Part shown: in pieces, positions 58,646 through 64,000 of the stretch
Numbering within the stretch: position 1 is the first letter of the stretch
How the letters are laid out: each line of letters begins with the position of its first letter
Assembly (NCBI GenBank): GCA_963971425.1
Contig: OZ020519.1
Span: 11,424,028-11,488,027 of the forward strand
DNA: 64,000 nt
Reading direction: 5' to 3'
Origin: Bryoerythrophyllum caledonicum
Lineage: Eukaryota; Streptophyta; Bryopsida; Pottiales; Pottiaceae
Position numbers and translations under genes: made by a program
The notes under the pieces: model-generated
What the model was told of the DNA's origin: nothing
What the model saw: the letters and a program-made list of their open reading frames with translations, nothing else
Databases searched by the model: none

Positions 58646-60263
58646 CTACTCATTGAACACCCACGGCGTCATGTAGCCGCCATCATCCATGAGCCCCAGA
58701 TTGCGCAGGCGGCGCTCCGCGTAGTACTCGAGCGAATCCAGCTCCTCCAGGCGCGCCTCAAACCACGTCTGCAGCTCCTGCATGACGCGCTTCTCGCCTA
58801 ACCTCACCACGACCGCCATCTCCCTCCTCACGCTGAGATCCTGTCGCTGCAGGGCTTCCACATCATCCTCCACACTCGTGCCATAGCCCGCCAACGCCGC
58901 GCGCAGACCCTCCAGCATCGACGTGCAGATGGCCTCCTCGTTCTCCCGGCTGATGGGGAGCGAGACGTGCCCCCACGCCTCGTTCCGGAAGAGCGCCTCG
59001 AGCAGGAAGGAGTCCGGGCCGGAGAGCGCGCTGAGGCGCAGGAACGTGATCATCTCGTCGGAGGGCCCGGCGCCGAGCGGGACGTCGAACTGCATGCTGC
59101 TCTGAAAGCCGTTGATCTCGAGGATGTCGGCCTTGTCGTCGAGGAATCGGTCTTCGGGGGAGATTTCGAGGCTGAGCGCGAGGGAGTCTCGGTTGCTTCC
59201 TCGCTCGACGAAGCCGTAGTCGAGCGCCAGGTCGGCGTTGCTCTTCGTTGAGCTGTATTGCATGAGGATTTGCTCGCCGGGTTGGAAGCTCCCCGTGGCG
59301 CGAATGGCGAGCACGTTTGTGCTGGCTTTGCCGAGGTTCCAGAGCGCGCCGCCCGTGCTCTTCTTCAACCACGTTGGATTGGCGTCGGAGAGGGACGGTC
59401 CGTGGTTTATGAGATCTGCGACGGGGACGAGGGCGAGGGATTCTCCGGTGAGAGGCGGGAAGGAGCGGGAGCGGAGGATGCCGAACGCCCAGCGGAACGC
59501 GTCGAAGGTGAAACGCTCAGGGTCGAAGAGGCTAGGGTTTGGTTGCAGAACGGATTCCTCCAAGTTCTGGTACTCGTTCTCCAGAAACTCGAGGTATCCG
59601 ACGACGGAGCCGAGGAGCTGCGTGCCCTGAAGCTCGCCGAGGTCCGCATCCGACCAGAAGAGCGGCGAGTCGAGGCGCGTCGGGAGCGTGTCCAGGTAGG
59701 GTTTCCATTTGGAGGAAGGATTGGCCGACTCGTGGATGAGGAAGAGCGCGATGGCGACCCAGGGCTTGAGCGTCTCTGTAGCACGCGCGAGGGGGGAGGA
59801 TTGCACGGTGGCGGAAGTGATCCAGGCGCTCTCCGGGACCGTGAGAATCTCGTCGCCTTGGCCGACGGGGCGCTCCGCGACCAGGCCGAGGCGCTCTGGA
59901 ACCGGGGCCGGCCGGAGCGCATCGCCCTGGATGCCTTGCGATTGCGCCCAGCTCCAGAGCGTGTCGACCTGCGTCTCTGTGCCTACGCTGCAGTGGAGTC
60001 GGCTCGGCTCGAGGATAAGCCTCGAGAATTGTCTCTTCACTCCCCTCACGGAAGTCTGCCCAAGAAGAAACGAAATACGTTGTCAAGAATTCAGGATTCC
60101 CACAAATTCTCACAAGCTAGAGAAGACGTGATTGGATAGAAGAGGAGAGAAGTGGATAGAAATGGATTGTAGAAGATTGAGGAGCAAAGAGAGAAGAGCG
60201 TACCGGCGCAAACGCACTACCGCATTGCAAGCCGGGCGCTGAGAGCGCCATCGCCATGGCCAT
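58646..60263 (-). CDS. Plastid SET-domain protein methyltransferase, Rubisco LSMT-like
   Basis: Exon 1 (60263-60204) encodes MAMAMALSAPGLQCGSAFAP, a plastid-transit-like leader; exon 2 (60055-58646) the rest, 489 aa in all. The SET domain shows 'GDEILTVPESAWITS', 'LVPVADLINHGPS' (the NH-type SAM-binding motif) and 'GEQILMQYSSTKSNADLALDYGF' (quoted here as GEQILMQYSS and NADLALDYGF). The C-terminal Rubisco LSMT substrate-binding domain follows ('SALSGPDSFLLEALFRNEAW'). Family members methylate lysines of Rubisco large subunit or fructose-bisphosphate aldolase in the stroma; the exact target here is not predictable. A telo-box-like 'aaaccctaacc' lies near 60418, about 155 bp upstream. Confidence 0.9.
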
Positions 60264-61261
60264 AGCTGCGCAGGGTCAGCTCAATGCGCGAGACGCTCGG
60301 TTGCAGGAACCGCGTTCATGAATGCTGCAACGTGAGAGAATCCGGAGATTCGACGTCAATGAACACACACTGTGCAAAACATTCTACACCCTGGCGCATT
60401 TCCCTTGCGATACTCCCAAACCCTAACCAGCTCCGGAGATGAAAAACCTCTCAGCTAAACCCTCAATACGCAACTCAGTAGGCCAATTCAGACGACATGG
60501 AGCTAATCTCCGACGCCTTTCACCAATTCTTATCACAGCAACACTTGAGCTTAATTCATACGACACCAATTCTCGATGGACTGTACCTGAAAGAGCTGAC
60601 ATGAGCGACAATTCTTCAACGCCGAGGCGCACTTCAACTCCGGAGCTTCGAAACTCCAGGAGATGATGCGTGAGCGTCAGGATTCGCAACCATGCGCACA
60701 ACCACGCGACACACAACTCTAGGATAACGTCAAGAGTCTGTAGATAAGAAAAACATCTACGAGATGATGAACCATCTTCTCCGGCGAACACAAATCTCCC
60801 AGTTTCCCTGCAAATCTTCACATGTAGCTTCTTGCCCAGTTCGCTTCGGTTGCTACAGCATGTACATGATCAAGGATGGGGAACTCTGAAGCTCCAGGCC
60901 TGGAATCCATTTGTCCAGACCACTTGTCACACAAACTAGTATAATTCTAGCAAAGAGTGAGTTGATTGTCTCCAGACTTGTCCAGATTGAGTAATCTGTG
61001 TCTAGAAAGTTCATGCCAATGATCTGTTTCTAGGTTAGAGTTTGTGTCCCGGTTTGTTCTAGATACCTCGTGTCTAGAGCGAGTTTGCGTCTAGGGTGTG
61101 ATTGGTCTGGACACAAACGACAAGTTGATTGTGTCTAAATTGAGTTCGTTTGGGAGAATTTGGGTCACTTTGGTTGTTTACTAGAAAGTTGGTGGTTGCT
61201 CAGAGAAAGCTTGCAGAGAGAAAGGAATATATATACAAATTCAGGTTGGTTGGTTGGGAAG
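60264..61261. other. Divergent promoter region between SET protein and SDR genes
   Basis: The ORFs here (for example 60423-60821, minus) have no recognisable domain. 60900-61150 has loose repeats of 'gtctaga' and 'tccaga'. The SDR leader before 61262 is purine-rich. I see no gene. Confidence 0.55.
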
Positions 61262-62959
61262 ATGGCGGATCCTGAGCCTGCGAAGAAGAAGGCAGCAGGG
61301 CCGTGGGGCGCCTCGCTCCAGGGCAAGGTGGTGCTGTTGGTGAGCGTGGCGCAGGACCTGGGCTACGAACTTGCAGGTTCACTGGCGAAGCAGGGGTGCC
61401 GGATCGTGTTGGCTGGAGGAGCGGCGCAACTCCACACGGCTTTCGACAGCCTCGGTTTCAGCGGCTCCGAGGCATGACACTTTTACATCTCTTTTACTTA
61501 ATTTTGTTTGTTTCCCTTTCCTTTGTAAATTCATCTCAAGTTTTAAAAAAAGTACCCTATTTCTCCCTTTAATGCTGTACTGTCCGTTCACTCTTAATAG
61601 CTACTAGCTTTACTAGACTCCTTGTTAACCATGGAAGAGCTTGGTGGTTTCGGTGGTGTTTAATTAGACAGTAGTTTTAGCTGCCCTTTGAGAATGAAGG
61701 AGAAGGTGTTTTACTTGAATCTTAGCTACTTTTTTCCCTTAAAAGCTGGTTATAGATTAATTGAGAGCTATTCAGGGCTGATTTTAGGGAGTTGATGTAT
61801 GCATTCAAGGTTCTTTTTGACAATTTGAGCAATTATCCCAGCGCCGTGCTGATGCTGGAAAACTTGGTGGTTCTTCTCTTGCGGTGGGGAAAGTGGAGTT
61901 GGATGTACGAGGAGGGGAGGCTAGCATTGATGCAGCAGTGGGTCAAGCATGGGACACCTTCGGAGCAATCGATGTCCTAGTATATTGCACCACTGTTCCA
62001 GGTAGCTTGTTGTCTCACACCAGCAAACGTCGGCACAGCTAGGAACTGGGACAAAACCCATGAGTTGGAAACTAAGCCATGATTTCTTTGCATGTGAATT
62101 AGGGGCTCTCAAGTCGCCACTGGATCACAGCGAGTTGGACTGGGACGAAACCATGGCGGTGAACCTGAAGGCGCCGTGGCTGGTGGCGAGAGCGGTTGCG
62201 CAACGTATCAAGGCAGCATCCACATCCAAAATGGGCTCCATAATCTTTGTGTCCTACATCTCGGGCCTTGAGAGAGGCTACATTCCCGGCGTCTCTGTGC
62301 ACGGCGCCGCTTTGGCTGGCCTTCATCAGTTGACGAAGGTAATGCTATGACCCCATCTATGTGCTTCATTTTACAACTTATGCTTCTTCTTTCCTTTTTT
62401 TTTTGCGCACACACAAGTTGCTATATTGGCAAATTTGTGGCAAGTGTTCCTGTCAAGAAAGATTTTACTTTCACACAACCACTCCCTCTCCACCATCATC
62501 TTTGCACTTTCTTTTAATAAGTTATGAAAGATGTTATGGGAAGATCAGCAAGTACCTTATTCAAACCTTGGGTGACTTAATGAAGTTGGTCCTGTGATAA
62601 TCCACCACACCTAATTTTCATTTATTTAATTTTTTGACCTTCTAGTAGCCATTAACTCATGATGCATTGGTGTCAATGGACAGTACATGGGGATGGAGCT
62701 GGGGAAGTACGGGATAATGGTGGCAGCGGTGGTGAGGGGGTTGTCCGAGACTGACCCAATGCTGGCGTCAAAGACCGAGCAGCAGATGCAAGAGGCGGCG
62801 AAGAAGATGCCGTTGCAGCGATGGACGCGTCCCGCGCGTGACATCGAGGCGCTCGTTGCGTTCCTCTCCAGCGACAACGGCCACTTCAGCACGTCTAGCA
62901 TTTTCATTGCCGACGGCGGACAGTCTTTGCCCCGGACCCGGATGAAGTCCAGCTTGTAA
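61262..62959 (+). CDS. SDR-fold protein without catalytic motifs (pseudoenzyme)
   Basis: Exons 61262-61471, 61842-62001, 62103-62338 and 62684-62959 join in phase to 293 aa, if intron 1 is GC-AG (GAG/gcatga). The layout follows plant FabG-like short-chain dehydrogenases: 'LQGKVVLLVSVAQDLGYELA' (usual TGxxxGIG missing), 'VELDVRGGEASIDAAV', 'AIDVLVYCTTVPG' (usual NNAG missing), 'MAVNLKAPWLVARAV', 'IIFVSYISGLERG' (catalytic Ser position is Tyr), 'SVHGAALAGLHQLTK' (catalytic YxxxK reads HxxxL) and a C-terminal 'IFIADGGQ'. So the fold looks kept and all NAD(P)-binding and catalytic signatures are lost. The open frame suggests a functional non-enzyme, though the weak intron 1 donor leaves a decaying gene possible. 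Confidence 0.7.
61575..61800 (+). repeat. Intronic SINE-like repeat, copy 5
   Basis: In SDR intron 1: 'cactcttaatagctac', 'ccatggaagagcttggtgg', 'gaatgaaggagaagg', 'tgaatcttagctac'. It is longer and more diverged than other copies and lacks a clear 3' end. Confidence 0.55.
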
Positions 62960-63259
62960 GGAATGTTACATAGAAAAATTCTTGTTCCCGCAATTGTATG
63001 GTCAACTTTGGAAGAATGCCACCCTCAACCGTTTACACTATTATGCACAACTAAGGTAACCCCCTAACGAAAAGTTAAACAATGTGCTTATGAGGAGAGA
63101 GGAAAGAATTATACATTTATTTTTCAGTGATAGCGAATAGAATCACAATTTCAACCCGAGTGATTTCATATTTTTCCAATAAAATGTGAATTAGTTATGA
63201 ATTTTCAAAGTGTGCTGCCATGTTTACGCCACTAGATAACATACTAGAATTTGGTGTTC
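62960..63259. repeat. 3' intergenic region with third copy of a dispersed repeat
   Basis: 63079-63235 matches 34182-34340 ('aatgtgcttatgaggagaga', 'cagtgatagcgaatagaat', 'gaattagttatgaa', 'gctgccatgttta'). It lies between convergent SDR and lipase genes. Confidence 0.65.
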
Positions 63260-63893
63260 TCAAACATATCTTTCTTGATTGACAAGCGAGGGAGTGTCCT
63301 CCCAAGCTCTGTCAGGCTCCCGCCACTGACCGTCCACCGAGAGCTCCAAACCTTTGTTCTCCGGTTGCCACCAATTCGGGGGAATGCCGAGCGACTCCCG
63401 CAGCAGGTCGCCGTGCTTGTTCGCCAGCGCGTAGTCGCGCCCGGTGACGAGCTCGAAGCGCCTCCGCTGGCCTTGATCTCCGTCCACAAGATGTAAGTAG
63501 GCCTCCAAGTTGTGGCATTCCTTTGGATCCCGCGCGCCTTTCAAGTAAGGCGAGCGAGTATGATCGACGCCAAGCTCAACGCCGACGTGCTTGTAGTAAT
63601 CGAGTTTCCATGGGAAGTTATAGAGCTTCGGCATCGCCTTTGGGACGAGATCGTGCACTTCCACGACGCGCAGCGCCTTGATGTTCATCTCCTCGAACGT
63701 CTTCCTGAAGACGCCGTTGCCGACGTGAGGACTCCCAAACGTGAAGACCGTCACAGGGATGGCCAAACCTCGTGAAGCTATCTCGTAGGCCGTCAGAATT
63801 GCAAGCGCGCCTCCGAGGCTGTGTCCCGTGAGAGTGATGCTCAGATTCTCTCCGTCGTAGAGTGTCAGTAATCTTGTCAATTCCGCGATGACC
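63260..63893 (-). CDS. Class 3 lipase, DAD1-like/phospholipase A1-II (5' part beyond the window)
   Basis: Only the last exon is securely visible (63893-63260). It contains the nucleophile elbow 'TGHSLGGALA', 'VFTFGSPHVGN' with the typical downstream strand, the catalytic Asp region 'VVEVHDLVPK', and a C-terminal His in 'ECHNLEAYLHLVDG', so the Ser-Asp-His triad is present. 'WWQPENKGL' near the end is typical of plant phospholipase A1-II / DAD1-like acylhydrolases, which release fatty acids from membrane lipids, some in plastids for jasmonate or oxylipin synthesis. The acceptor 'ggaatgcag' precedes GTC at 63893; bases 63894-64000 look intronic, as the frames there contain stops. Confidence 0.88.
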
Positions 63894-64000
63894 TGCATTC
63901 CGAGATGAAAATTAGGTTACTTCGCGAGACGAAAGAGGCGACTGACCTGCGTCATGAGATGGAATCAAGCCGCGGCTATGGCAAACGAGATGAGAGCGAC

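Noticed and set aside
59258..60139. 293-aa plus-strand ORF opposite the SET protein
   Set aside because: Antisense shadow of a GC-rich exon, rich in G/E/R; the SET frame has clear family motifs.
60423..60821. 132-aa minus-strand ORF between the SET and SDR genes
   Set aside because: No recognisable domain and no splice or start context; probably chance.
63894..64000. A further upstream lipase exon ending at the 'cgcag/gtcagt' donor
   Set aside because: The frame that would join in phase contains a stop (TGA) just before it; the stretch is more likely intron.

Overview
The window is nuclear DNA of a streptophyte plant, most likely a compact bryophyte or other non-seed land-plant genome. The basis is the set of plant families (PUX10-like UBX protein, trihelix factor, plant-type NMNAT, PIEZO, nodulin-like MFS protein, plastid SET methyltransferase, DAD1-like lipase), GT-AG introns mostly of 70-400 bp, telo-box promoters and many small DNA transposons. 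The species cannot be fixed from the sequence alone.

Layout. 1-2100: intergenic DNA with a run of five hairpins. 2148-4633: an FAF2/PUX10-like UBX protein (+). 4880-7883: a trihelix DNA-binding exon that splices in frame into a complete nicotinamide mononucleotide adenylyltransferase (+). 7884-13889: intergenic DNA with one exon-like fragment. 13890-25582: a PIEZO mechanosensitive channel (-). 25583-28160: a minisatellite, a fold-back element and two MITEs. 28161-31558: cytosolic phenylalanyl-tRNA synthetase alpha subunit (+, 15 exons). 31559-53165: mobile DNA. 53166-55563: nodulin-like/NFD4-type transporter (+). 56200-56628 (-) and 57095-58405 (+): a divergent pair (small predicted mitochondrial protein; plastid membrane protein with a PLAT-like region) sharing a telo-box promoter. 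58646-60263: plastid Rubisco-LSMT-like SET protein (-). 61262-62959: an SDR-fold protein that has lost its catalytic motifs (+). 63260 to the window end: class-3 lipase (-, truncated by the window).

The most unusual content is a 12.9-kb DNA transposon at 34986-47926. It has near-identical terminal inverted repeats of about 32 bp and a 4-bp target duplication (ATGT). It carries two long, intronless, divergently transcribed ORFs. One (44162-47353) looks like a DDE/RNase H-fold transposase of the DUF7869 type. The other (39527-35583) has a ParB/Srx-like segment followed by what looks like a degenerate beta-class DNA methyltransferase fold. A transposase paired with a ParB-methyltransferase-like partner in a plant element is, as far as I can judge, not a described arrangement.

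Second in interest is the trihelix-NMNAT fusion. All ten exons join in phase, and the usual NMNAT start codon is replaced by a valine codon, so the NAD-making enzyme seems to depend on the upstream transcription-factor exon for its start. Third is a tRNA-like SINE candidate found in introns of almost every multi-exon gene here, along with nested and paired MITEs with clear target duplications.
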